Shown one piece after another: positions 1 to 7,711 of a DNA stretch of 9,484 nucleotides. Positions within the stretch are counted from its first letter, which is position 1. Every line of letters begins with the position of its first letter. The DNA comes from Verrucomicrobia bacterium TMED56. GTDB taxonomy: Bacteria > Verrucomicrobiota > Verrucomicrobiia > Opitutales > Seribacteraceae. A program made the position numbers and the translations under genes. The stretch spans positions 2,276 through 11,759 of the forward strand of contig NHDJ01000142.1 of NCBI GenBank assembly GCA_002167265.1, given 5' to 3'. The notes beneath the pieces are model-generated. The model saw nothing but the letters and a program-made list of their open reading frames with translations, searched no databases and was not told the origin of the DNA.

Positions 1-64
1 CCAGTTAAAAGGAAGTGCACTTGATGTTTTGAAAAAAATCGACAAGGAATTGGCTTTAAAATAA
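1..64 (+). CDS. C-terminal tail of an unidentified protein (partial)
   Basis: An open frame enters from the left edge (first full codon at position 2) and ends at a TAA at 62-64. It gives about 20 residues, QLKGSALDVLKKIDKELALK, a lysine-rich amphipathic sequence that looks like a C-terminal helix. The two other plus-strand frames close within the first 25 bases. Nothing in the tail identifies a family, and it shows no resemblance to the end of a JetD nuclease that I can recognise. A 20-codon open stretch can occur by chance, so even its coding status is uncertain. The 132 bases before the next gene suggest it is not part of the jet operon. Confidence 0.35.
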   Translation, partial: QLKGSALDVLKKIDKELALK

Positions 65-120
65 ACCCCTATTTTAAAATTGATTTCCCTGAGTTCAGCT
101 AAACCAGCTACACTTACTAA

Positions 121-149
121 CAGCCTTTTTTGGCTGAGAATAACTTCTC
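121..149. repeat. Two adjacent small hairpins in the gap before jetA
   Basis: The 132-base gap (65-196) holds CAGCC-TTTTTT-GGCTG at 121-136, directly followed by GAGAA-TAAC-TTCTC at 136-149. Both are perfect 5-bp stems with short loops. They could end transcription from the upstream frame or sit in the leader of jetA. The first lacks a trailing T-run and the second is followed only by TTTG, so neither is a convincing intrinsic terminator. Nothing else clear is seen in this gap. Confidence 0.3.
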
Positions 150-196
150 TTTGACTTGCACATAGCTCGGGGCAAGCTGATTATTTTAATGTTATT

Positions 197-1654
197 ATGA
201 TGGATGAGGATTTTCTTCACTTGTTTGAAGAGTCGCCTGCGTTGCGACTCATGCGTGGTCGTTTGGGATCGTTTGTTGTGGGCTTTTTCTTTAAGACATT
301 CAAAAAGTGGGGTACATCGGAGGCATCTGAAGAAGAATTAATTGCTACTCTTTCCGAACATATTGAGCAAGTCCGGGAATTGGAAGACTTCGATGCTCCA
401 AAGCGCCTTCCCCAAGAGTATTTAGATGAATGGTGCGATGAAGATCACCGTTACATGACGAAAACTTATGACGAGGACCGAGAAGAATATGTTTTCAGGC
501 TTACCAGGCATTCTGAGAAAGCACTTAGTTGGTTGCAGGACCTCCTTGCTATGAAGCAAAGAGGATATGCGACAACGGAATCTCGCTTCAATCGAATATT
601 ATTGGAAATGGATGGTTTGTCGCAAGGAGTGAATACCGACCCAGAAGCAAGAATTAAGGATCTCTCCAGAAAAAGAGAAGAAATTGACGAGGAAATTCTG
701 AGAATTCGAGAAACTGGAGAAGCACCCATTTTTGGTGAAGATATCATTCGTGATCAAGTCTATGATCTTTCGGATTTGGTTGAGCATTTTTTATCCGATT
801 TTCGGGCTATTGAAGAATTTTTCAAAGATCACGCCCGTGAGATTTCTAAACTCTACGCTAAGGGAGATGCATCGAAGGGAGACATCGTTGAACATGTTCT
901 GGATGCTGATGAGGAATTACGAAACTGTGATCAGGGTAAAAGTTATTTTGGTTTCCGTTCAATGATGACCAATCCTGCACTCGCCAGACAGTTTAGAAAA
1001 TTAGCTGAACAAACTTCTGATATTGCTAGGCGTAGAGGTCTAGACCCCAACAAAACCTTCCTTAGCTTAAGCGATCGCCTGTTTGGGGAAGCCGGTTCGG
1101 CACACGGAGCCTATGGCAGGATCAGTAGAAAGCTTAGGCAGGTGGTTGGCGATCATGCAGGCGGTGGGGGTAGACAGGTTAGAAAAACGCTTTCTCAAAT
1201 TCGTAAAGATGCCTACCTTTTAAGAGAAGTACCTCCAATTGACTGGGATTTTGAGATAGATATTCGCCCTCAGTTTTTTGGGCTAATGGAATCCGACTTC
1301 TGGGAACCTAAGTCAGTAGAGGCTTTTGCACCAATTTCGACTGCAAAGAATGAGGACAGCAAGTGGATTAATGAAATTCTTAGTTCGGTTGGCGAACCCT
1401 TGGATCTAAAGAAATTCCGAGAAAGAGTGGATGAGGAATTAGAGGAAACCGAGACAATATTGCTTACCGATATGGTTAACAAGTATCCATTGGAAAGGGG
1501 TGTTGTTGATGTTGTTTGCTATCGGGTCGTCGCTGGAGAAGACAGCAGACATGACATTTTAAGCGACGAAATCGTAAAGATTGATTTAAACCGACCAGCT
1601 CAACCTAGATATGTAGAAGTTGAGCAACTAATTTTTCAAAAAGACAGCTTATGA
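197..1654 (+). CDS. jetA: Wadjet subunit JetA, DUF3375 family (kleisin-like)
   Basis: JetA is the kleisin-like subunit of the Wadjet complex, related in role to MukF. It bridges the JetC ATPase heads and binds JetB, in the cytoplasm on DNA. The 485 residues match the DUF3375 family along their length. The N-terminal winged-helix part begins SPALRLMRGR (13-22). It is followed by PQEYLDEWCDE (72-82), LTRHSEKALSWL (102-113), TTESRF (126-131), a charged helix near 150-175, DFRAIEEFFK (201-210) and CDQGKSYFGF (244-253). DUF3375 marks the type I form of Wadjet. The start is a tandem ATG-ATG (197 and 200) with no visible ribosome-binding site; in the same frame the sequence upstream closes at a TGA at 152-154 with no better start. 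The stop overlaps the jetB start in ATGA (1651-1654), so the two are translationally coupled. No truncation is evident. I am confident of the family; the molecular role comes from characterised Wadjet complexes. Confidence 0.93.
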   Translation: MMDEDFLHLFEESPALRLMRGRLGSFVVGFFFKTFKKWGTSEASEEELIATLSEHIEQVRELEDFDAPKRLPQEYLDEWCDEDHRYMTKTYDEDREEYVFRLTRHSEKALSWLQDLLAMKQRGYATTESRFNRILLEMDGLSQGVNTDPEARIKDLSRKREEIDEEILRIRETGEAPIFGEDIIRDQVYDLSDLVEHFLSDFRAIEEFFKDHAREISKLYAKGDASKGDIVEHVLDADEELRNCDQGKSYFGFRSMMTNPALARQFRKLAEQTSDIARRRGLDPNKTFLSLSDRLFGEAGSAHGAYGRISRKLRQVVGDHAGGGGRQVRKTLSQIRKDAYLLREVPPIDWDFEIDIRPQFFGLMESDFWEPKSVEAFAPISTAKNEDSKWINEILSSVGEPLDLKKFRERVDEELEETETILLTDMVNKYPLERGVVDVVCYRVVAGEDSRHDILSDEIVKIDLNRPAQPRYVEVEQLIFQKDSL

Positions 1655-2274
1655 ATCCATCCATTACCCATCGCCATGTAATCGTTCGACTACTCAACGG
1701 TCCCATTTACCAAGAAGATCTTGATTTATGGGGACGATTGGGTGCAGAGTGGGAAAGAATCAAGAATCATTTCCTTGAAATAGGTCTCGAGGTAGCCCGT
1801 GATGACTCAGCGGGTTATGCATTTATCAGACAGACGGAAGAGACTAATGAAGAGTTGGAGGAATGGGAAGATACGGAATCTGCTCCTCTTCCTCGAGTTC
1901 TTCGACGTACCCGACTGACTTACCACCAAACCATATTTATGGTTATTCTCCGGGAAGAATTACTTCGCTTTGAACAGGACCAGGAAGATGGTGACCACCT
2001 TTATCGGAGTGCTCTTGATTTACGAGAGTTATTGTTACCATACTATCCAGAGATGCACGATGAGAAAAAAGTTCATCGTCAAATATCTGGCATGATTACT
2101 AAGTTTGAAGAATGGGGTATCCTCAAAAGGGTTCGGGACAAAGAGGGTGGTTTGTACCGCGTGGAGCGAATTATTAAAGCTAAGCTTACTCCTGAGAAGC
2201 TTGCCGAGGTTAAAGATCAGATTAAAAGAAGGTCACCTGATTTGGATGACGAAATGGAGGTAGGTGATGTTTGA
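1651..2274 (+). CDS. jetB: Wadjet subunit JetB, DUF4194 family (KITE-like)
   Basis: JetB is the small KITE-like partner that binds the JetA kleisin, comparable to MukE. The 207 residues carry the DUF4194 pattern: VRLLNGPIY (12-20) at the start, GLEVARDDSAGYAFIRQ (45-61), then LPRVLRRTRLT (80-90) leading into a hydrophobic helix and LREEL (100-104). Near the end come WGILKRV (155-161) and YRVERIIKA (169-177). This matches the usual arrangement of paired winged-helix domains, with an acidic insert around 63-77 (consecutive Glu/Asp residues) and an acidic tail. The ATG lies inside the jetA stop (ATGA), and the 3' end overlaps jetC by 8 bases. It is therefore the middle gene of a strictly coupled cluster, which suggests fixed subunit ratios. 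Length is normal for the family and nothing appears broken. Confidence 0.92.
   Translation: MNPSITHRHVIVRLLNGPIYQEDLDLWGRLGAEWERIKNHFLEIGLEVARDDSAGYAFIRQTEETNEELEEWEDTESAPLPRVLRRTRLTYHQTIFMVILREELLRFEQDQEDGDHLYRSALDLRELLLPYYPEMHDEKKVHRQISGMITKFEEWGILKRVRDKEGGLYRVERIIKAKLTPEKLAEVKDQIKRRSPDLDDEMEVGDV
2256..2260 (+). promoter_or_regulatory. Ribosome-binding site of jetC that decides its start
   Basis: GGAGG lies inside the 3' end of jetB, 6 bases before ATG 2267 and only 3 before the in-frame GTG at 2264. The spacing favours the ATG. It is the one clear Shine-Dalgarno motif in front of a gene in this window, so jetC may initiate partly on its own rather than only by re-initiation after jetB. 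Confidence 0.6.
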
Positions 2275-5200
2275 TTCACAACTTGAACTAGAATTCTCTC
2301 CTGATAAATCAACGGCAGGATACAGGCTCCATACCTTATCGGTCCTTAATTGGGGAACTTTTCATAATAAAGTTTATACCATGAACCCCGATGGAAGAAC
2401 TTCCATGATTACTGGAAGAAACGGATCTGGTAAATCCACGATTGTGGATGCTCTGCTTACATTATTGGTTCCTAACCGTGTAAGAAATTATAATGTCGCG
2501 TCCAGCCAAGTTGGAAGTCGTGAGCGAAATGAAAGAGATTATGTTTTGGGTGCTTACTCAGAAGTCCATGATGCGGCTACGGGGGAGGGCAGAAAAGAAA
2601 CCTTACGGAAACCCGGGGAATCGTACACTGTTCTTTTGGCTAATTTTTACAATGAAGCCTATAAGTCAGATGTTAGCGTTGCTCAAGTATTGTGGTGCTT
2701 GCCAAGTGGGAAAATTGATAAAGTTTACATCGTAGAAAAACGAAAATTGAGTATCGAAGAGGATTTTAATAATTTTGCGGATATTGATAACATAAGGAGG
2801 ATTATCAAAGAAAGAAATCTAATCACCTTTGATTCCTTCACTGCATATCACAAGAAGTTTGAATCGTTATTATTTATGGATGCCGATCTTGGAACTCGTT
2901 CTCCAATGGCGATTTTCAACCAAGCGGTTTGTATTAAGGATGTTAAGGATTTAACTCAATTTATTCGGGAACATATGTTGGACGATGGCGGTTCAAAAGA
3001 AAAACTTCTTGCACTTCAGGAAAGATTTGATGATTTGCGAAGCACACATCGTCGAATAGAGACGGCATCATATCAGTTAACTCAGTTGGATGAGATTCGG
3101 GAAACTCATCTCGCTTATTCAAAAAGTTGTCAGAAACGTGAACATGCTGAGAAAATAAGGCAGGCCATTGAGCCATTTTACGCTCAAGTTGAATCTGACC
3201 GTAGGGTTGAATGGGTTGATGAACTCAAGCATCAGGAAGAGGCGGAACGAGCCAGATTAAAAACCGCGAGAATTGATGTGGATAGACTGAGGGATAAATT
3301 GAGTCATTTAGATCGTGCACTTTCTGACAGCGATGAAAATAGAAGACTTGAACAAGTTGGGGCAGAGCTTGATAGACTAAGAGATAAACGCGAAGTTGTA
3401 ACTAAGAGGTCGGCAACCTTTGAGCGTCATTTGAGCAGTTGGGAAAAGGGAAGCGTGATCAAATCTGAAGACGACTTTCTGGGTATGAGGAGGGATTTGG
3501 ATGCTCACCTGCCACGTTTGGAGGGAAATATTTCAGACTTAGATGAAAAAATTCCAGAAATTTCCTATCAGTTAAGAAAAGCAAATGAAAAAGTTGTTCA
3601 CCTAGAGGATGAAAGAGACCATTTATTAGATTCAAACGCGAATGTGCCCGTGGATATATCACGATTACGTAAATCGCTTGCTGAAGAGTTAGATCGAGAT
3701 GTTGCAGAACTTCCCTTTGTTGCAGAATTAATACAAGTTTTTCCCGATGAGATTAAATGGAACGGACCCATCGAGCGATTGATTCGTACCACTTCACTTT
3801 CCATCATTCTTCCAGCTAAGTTGGCCGATAAAGCCGCAGCCTACCTTGAGGAAAATCATCTTGGGGAAAGACTATCTTTTATATGCCCAAGTTCAGTTAC
3901 CAAGGATGTAATCTATGATCTGGATTCTGCCGTGGCCAAGTTGTCTTTTCGCCCTGAGCTTGAAAAAGGAAGATTAAAATGGTTACGGCAATATCTCTAT
4001 GATCTGTATCCTCATCTATGTTTTAAAAAAAGGGATAATAAATATGATGAGACTGAAAATGCATTGACCTTGGAAGGTCTCGTTAAAACAAGCGGGATAT
4101 TGCATGAGAAAGATGACACTTACTTCTTGGAAGATGCAAGTAACTGGGTGACTGGTTGGGATGTTAGTCCCAAGCAAAAAACATTGGACGATGGATTGAT
4201 AAAATGGCGGGAGGAAGTTGACCGTTCTGGACGAGCCCATCGAGAGGCTGAAACTGAGAGACAGTCATTGCGTGCTAAACTAAGGTCTGGAGTACAGTTG
4301 CAGGCGTGTGCCAATGAATTTTCAGATATTGACGGTCTTGGGCTATCTTCCCGTATTGCTGAGTTGGAAGAAGAAGAAAGGGTCATTGTGGGAGGATCCG
4401 ATGTACTCAAAAAACTGAAGGATGATTATTCAGAAGTGGCAGAAAATCTTGAAAATGCCCAAAATAAGAGAGATGAAATCCTGCGGCGCATTGGAGGAGT
4501 GGAAGCCCGCTCTGAACGTAATGATTCTAGATTGCTAGCCCTTGAATCTTTATTACAAAAATGTAAGGACGAGCTCTTTCAACCTGAAGATTCTGAGACT
4601 GAATTTAGTGAGATAGAAATTGAGAAACTTGAGGAAGCTCTGGATATATTATATAAGGAAATCGAGAATGATTTCGGCAAGGCACCAGAAGAACCTGACG
4701 ACATTGAGGAAGCTGCACGCGAGGCCACCCACAAGATAGATAGCCGCATTTCAAAACTGGAATCTGGACTCGACAAATTGAGGGATAAAAATGTAGCTGC
4801 CATGCAGCGTTTCATTGCTGACGGGCGTAATCAGGCTTTTCGTGATGAACTAAGCTTGGATTTGGAAGAAGGTTACCAAGAAGAGACTTATACGATGTTC
4901 GACGAGGTGAGGATTCAAATCGAAGAAGAAGATTTGGCTAAGAACCGAGAAAGATTCGAGGAACTGCTACGCGTACAGGTGCCAGAAGAAGTGTCTGGAT
5001 TCAGCGAATCTCTTGAGTCCCACCGTGACCGGATCAGAAAAAGAATTAACGAGCTTAACGATCACTTGGTGAGAGTTACTTTTGACCGGAAAGAGGATAC
5101 TTATATTCAGCTTAAATTTGAGGATGCTGGGGATGATGGCGTAAGAAGATTCAAAAAACTTCGCCGTCATGCTTTGGAGGCAGATCTTGAGTCAGATGAT

Positions 5201-5767
5201 GATGATGAGAGGAGGCGCGAGCGATACCATCGGGTTGAACAATTTCTTGGGGAACTTGAAGCGGACATGACATGGACGGAAAGAGTTATAGATGTACGAA
5301 ACTGGTTCAAGTTCAGAGCCGATGAATTTTATAAAGAGGGTGATGGACTGCGTCAAAGTTACAGCGGTGCTGCCGGAAAATCTGGAGGAGAGAAAAACCG
5401 ATTGGCTTCGACTATTTTAGCCACAGCGATTGCTTATCAATACGGAATTGATGTGGGTGGAAAGCAAACAGAGACATTCCGCTTGGTTGCTGTGGATGAA
5501 ATGTTCAGTAAAACGGATGATGAGTTTTCTGAATATCTTTTAGATTTATTCAAGGAGTTTCATCTACAGTTACTAATTGTGCAGCCTTTGGATGCCAAAA
5601 TTCATGTGGTACAGAAATTTGTTGAGAGGTACCATGTTGTAGAGCGGAGAGATGGACTCTCCTTTGTTGGCGATTTAAGTGTGAGAGAATATCTTGGCTC
5701 TAAATCGAAAGAAGAAGTGACTCCTGGAGATATTCGTGGATCAACGGAAGTTGTTGAAACAGAGTAA
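2267..5767 (+). CDS. jetC: Wadjet subunit JetC, SMC/MukB-like ATPase
   Basis: JetC is the motor of the Wadjet complex: an SMC-like ATPase that dimerises and extrudes DNA loops. From the ATG at 2267 it is 1166 residues. The N-terminal head has Walker A GRNGSGKST (50-58) after VLNWGTFHN. Long charged coiled-coil segments follow (about 250-470 and 640-990). They are separated by a hinge-side region (about 481-634) carrying the family hallmarks LPFVAELIQV, KWNGPIERLI, LHEKDD and GWD. The C-terminal head has WTERVIDVRNWFKF (1003-1016), ABC signature SGGEKNRLA (1039-1047), Walker B RLVAVDE (1072-1078, catalytic Glu 1078) and QLLIVQP (1101-1107). Both ATPase halves look intact, so the protein should be active. 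It overlaps jetB by 8 bases; an in-frame GTG three bases upstream is an alternative start. No zinc-hook CxxC is seen, arguing against Rad50 or SbcC. The usual downstream partner jetD is missing; a reductase gene follows after 34 bases. Confidence 0.93.
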   Translation: MFDSQLELEFSPDKSTAGYRLHTLSVLNWGTFHNKVYTMNPDGRTSMITGRNGSGKSTIVDALLTLLVPNRVRNYNVASSQVGSRERNERDYVLGAYSEVHDAATGEGRKETLRKPGESYTVLLANFYNEAYKSDVSVAQVLWCLPSGKIDKVYIVEKRKLSIEEDFNNFADIDNIRRIIKERNLITFDSFTAYHKKFESLLFMDADLGTRSPMAIFNQAVCIKDVKDLTQFIREHMLDDGGSKEKLLALQERFDDLRSTHRRIETASYQLTQLDEIRETHLAYSKSCQKREHAEKIRQAIEPFYAQVESDRRVEWVDELKHQEEAERARLKTARIDVDRLRDKLSHLDRALSDSDENRRLEQVGAELDRLRDKREVVTKRSATFERHLSSWEKGSVIKSEDDFLGMRRDLDAHLPRLEGNISDLDEKIPEISYQLRKANEKVVHLEDERDHLLDSNANVPVDISRLRKSLAEELDRDVAELPFVAELIQVFPDEIKWNGPIERLIRTTSLSIILPAKLADKAAAYLEENHLGERLSFICPSSVTKDVIYDLDSAVAKLSFRPELEKGRLKWLRQYLYDLYPHLCFKKRDNKYDETENALTLEGLVKTSGILHEKDDTYFLEDASNWVTGWDVSPKQKTLDDGLIKWREEVDRSGRAHREAETERQSLRAKLRSGVQLQACANEFSDIDGLGLSSRIAELEEEERVIVGGSDVLKKLKDDYSEVAENLENAQNKRDEILRRIGGVEARSERNDSRLLALESLLQKCKDELFQPEDSETEFSEIEIEKLEEALDILYKEIENDFGKAPEEPDDIEEAAREATHKIDSRISKLESGLDKLRDKNVAAMQRFIADGRNQAFRDELSLDLEEGYQEETYTMFDEVRIQIEEEDLAKNRERFEELLRVQVPEEVSGFSESLESHRDRIRKRINELNDHLVRVTFDRKEDTYIQLKFEDAGDDGVRRFKKLRRHALEADLESDDDDERRRERYHRVEQFLGELEADMTWTERVIDVRNWFKFRADEFYKEGDGLRQSYSGAAGKSGGEKNRLASTILATAIAYQYGIDVGGKQTETFRLVAVDEMFSKTDDEFSEYLLDLFKEFHLQLLIVQPLDAKIHVVQKFVERYHVVERRDGLSFVGDLSVREYLGSKSKEEVTPGDIRGSTEVVETE

Positions 5768-5801
5768 GTTTATCTGCAACCTTTTTAACCTACAATAAGT
5801 T

Positions 5802-6851
5802 TTGAACACAGAAGATCAGGTTAGTTCAAATACAGCGGAGTATCAACCTGACATAAACAGATATGATGGTAGAATGTCTTATCGCAATTGCGGAAGATGG
5901 GGGTTGAAGCTACCGGCGATAACTCTTGGTTGTTGGCACAACTTTGGGGGAGATCACCCTACCACTTGCCAAAAGGAGATGATCTTTGGTAGTTTTGATC
6001 TCGGAATTACACATTTTGATTTGGCTAATAATTATGGCCCACCTTACGGTTCGGCTGAAAAAAATGTGGGTAAAATCCTCAAAAATTTGCCAAGGGATGA
6101 AATCCTTATTACCAGTAAGGCAGGATATGACATGTGGCCGGGTCCATATGGTGAGTGGGGTTCCAGAAAATACATGCTTGCCAGTCTGGATCAGTCTTTG
6201 AAAAGAATGGGGGTAGATTATTTTGACCTTTTTTATTCTCACCGATTTGACCCAAACACTCCTCTTGATGAAACTTTAAGCGCTCTGGATGCCGCGGTGA
6301 GGCAGGGGAAAGCTTTGTATACAGGTATAAGCAGTTATCTCCCCGAAGCGACCAGTCAATCTGTTCAAATCTGTCACCAAAAGGGGTTGACTCCTCTGGC
6401 TATCCATCAACCGAATTATTCGATGTTGAACCGTTGGGTTGAAAAGTCGCTAATCGATTTATGCGAGAAGGAGGGATTAGGCATAATAGCTTTCTGCCCG
6501 CTTTTTCAAGGTTTACTTACCGATAAATATCTTGACGGTATACCAGAAGGGTCCCGTGCCAGTCTTGACAAATCCTCTCTTCGGAAAAATGAAGTTTCTG
6601 AACAAAATATTCGGGTGATTCGTGAACTTAATGATCATGCCAAGAAACGCGGACAAACTCTTGCCCAGATGGCATTAGCATGGATTTTACGCGACTCTCG
6701 CATCACCAGTGCATTGGTAGGCGCAAGTTCTTTGAATCAGATTACTGAGAATGTAAAAGCGGTAGAAAACATTACATTCACAAAAGACGAGCTCTTACTT
6801 TTGGATCGAATTTTAGCAAAGATTAATTTGCCCAAATCTCTTTGGGCCTAA
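5802..6851 (+). CDS. gpr: Aldo-keto reductase, Gpr/YghZ type (AKR14 family)
   Basis: NADPH-dependent cytoplasmic reductase of the aldo-keto reductase superfamily. It closely resembles E. coli Gpr (YghZ), which reduces L-glyceraldehyde 3-phosphate and detoxifies methylglyoxal. At 349 residues it is almost the same length. It shares RYDGRMSYRNCG (20-31), GITHFDLANNYGPP (68-81), KAGYDMWPGPYG (106-117), SRKYMLASLDQSLKRMG (121-137), FYSHR (144-148), IHQPNYSMLNRWV (201-213) and a GAS nucleotide-binding motif (307-309). The catalytic tetrad is complete: D73, Y78, K106, H147. The start is a TTG at 5802. The next in-frame ATG (5874) would remove the conserved RY segment that aligns with the E. coli N-terminus, and a TAA at 5796-5798 rules out anything further upstream. 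It lies 34 bases after jetC in the same direction, where type I Wadjet loci usually carry jetD. Read-through from the jet operon is possible. A functional link to Wadjet is not known and is not implied by the sequence. Confidence 0.9.
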   Translation: MNTEDQVSSNTAEYQPDINRYDGRMSYRNCGRWGLKLPAITLGCWHNFGGDHPTTCQKEMIFGSFDLGITHFDLANNYGPPYGSAEKNVGKILKNLPRDEILITSKAGYDMWPGPYGEWGSRKYMLASLDQSLKRMGVDYFDLFYSHRFDPNTPLDETLSALDAAVRQGKALYTGISSYLPEATSQSVQICHQKGLTPLAIHQPNYSMLNRWVEKSLIDLCEKEGLGIIAFCPLFQGLLTDKYLDGIPEGSRASLDKSSLRKNEVSEQNIRVIRELNDHAKKRGQTLAQMALAWILRDSRITSALVGASSLNQITENVKAVENITFTKDELLLLDRILAKINLPKSLWA

Positions 6852-6865
6852 GCATATTCTTTTTT

Positions 6866-7642
6866 CTAGGGGAGAAATGTTTTCTCTTTCATATGTTCGA
6901 GAACAGGGAATTCAGTTCTCCAACTTTTTATTTCAGAGATTTCGATCTCTGCTTCTAGGATAAATTCCCCTTCCTTGCATTCGGAAAGAATTTCTCCTTT
7001 GGGACAGATTATCATTGAGCACCCGGAGTATTCATTATTCGGTTCTGATCCTATTCTATTAATGCCAATGATATAGGACTGATTTTCTACAGCACGGGCT
7101 TGCAGGAGTATTTTCCAATGTTTGATCCTTACCTTAGGCCAACAGGCGATAACCACAAATAAGTTTGCTCCCATCTGAATACCCTTTCTAAAGAGTTCTG
7201 GAAACCTAAGGTCATAGCAAATTGCAGGACAAATTCTAAAATCTTGCACCTCAAACAAACTGCAGCCTATGCCAGGTGTATGGACTTGGTTCTCTCCGAG
7301 ATTGGGGATCAAATGAATTTTGTCATAGTGCCCGCACAAATCACCAATGGGAGAAACTAGAATCAGCCGATTATAAAAATTATCCCCTTCTTTGAGGATT
7401 ACTCCACCCATGATCCAGGACTTGTATTTTAATGCCAGATCCCTACAAAACGCCAGAGATGTAGATGGCTCATTCATTGAGGTAATATCAGTATTAAGGG
7501 AAAAACCAGTTGAAAAAGTTTCAGGTAAAACAAGTAAACTGTTGGGAATAATGTAAGTGGTTTCCAGCAGGTCCTTTATTCGTTGAAAATTCTTAGGCTT
7601 ATTCTCCCAGACAGGAGAGAATTGGATACCATAGATTTTCAT
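6866..7642 (-). CDS. Carbon-nitrogen hydrolase, omega-amidase (YafV/Nit2-like)
   Basis: Nitrilase-superfamily enzyme, 258 residues, cytoplasmic with no signal peptide. The catalytic triad is in place: Glu41 in LPETFSTGFS, Lys108 in HYDKIHLIP and Cys142 in CYDLRFPELFR. The supporting Glu186 lies in QARAVENQSYIIGINRIG (181-198). The pairing of PETFSTGF with CYDLRFPELFR and the late RTEFPVLEHM resembles the omega-amidase branch (YafV, Nit2). That branch hydrolyses alpha-ketoglutaramate or alpha-ketosuccinamate to the keto acid and ammonia, salvaging products of glutamine transamination. Substrate within the superfamily cannot be fixed from sequence, so another aliphatic amidase is possible. It starts at ATG 7642 with no visible ribosome-binding site and ends in TAG only 14 bases from the stop of the convergent reductase. 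It lies 69 bases behind the DUF1080 gene on the same strand, so it could be the last gene of that transcript or have its own promoter. Confidence 0.88.
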   Translation of the reverse strand: MKIYGIQFSPVWENKPKNFQRIKDLLETTYIIPNSLLVLPETFSTGFSLNTDITSMNEPSTSLAFCRDLALKYKSWIMGGVILKEGDNFYNRLILVSPIGDLCGHYDKIHLIPNLGENQVHTPGIGCSLFEVQDFRICPAICYDLRFPELFRKGIQMGANLFVVIACWPKVRIKHWKILLQARAVENQSYIIGINRIGSEPNNEYSGCSMIICPKGEILSECKEGEFILEAEIEISEIKSWRTEFPVLEHMKEKTFLP

Positions 7643-7655
7643 AGCAGAAATACGG

Positions 7656-7671
7656 TCATATCTTTATATGA
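7656..7671. repeat. AT-rich palindrome upstream of the amidase gene
   Basis: TCATAT-CTTT-ATATGA is a perfect 6-bp inverted repeat with a 4-base spacer, ending 13 bases before the amidase start codon. It lies in the 69-base gap after the DUF1080 gene. It could be a small operator or part of a promoter for the amidase, or a chance AT-rich palindrome; the sequence does not decide. Confidence 0.25.
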
Positions 7672-7711
7672 ACACGGCAATAAACATAAATGGAATGTCT
7701 CAGTAAGCTAG

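Noticed and set aside
1..64. Upstream tail as the missing JetD
   Set aside because: The 20 visible residues have no JetD-like feature that I recognise, and a 132-base gap with hairpins separates them from jetA; too short to be definitive.
151..196. Possible promoter for jetA, TTGACT at 151-156
   Set aside because: The -35-like box is good, but no acceptable -10 lies 16-18 bases on; the best AT-rich hexamers are 22 or more bases away.
2267..5767. jetC as SbcC/Rad50 or plain MukB
   Set aside because: No CxxC zinc hook is present, and the partners DUF3375 and DUF4194 plus the LPFVAELI/HEKDD/GWD motifs fit JetC specifically.
6847..6870. CCTA...TAGG with a T-run between the convergent genes as a bidirectional terminator
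   Set aside because: The stem is only 4 bp with a 16-base loop; too weak to call.
6872..6886. GAGAAA-TGT-TTTCTC hairpin as a terminator for gpr
   Set aside because: The stem is AT-rich, has a 3-base loop, no T-run follows, and it lies inside the 3' coding end of the amidase.
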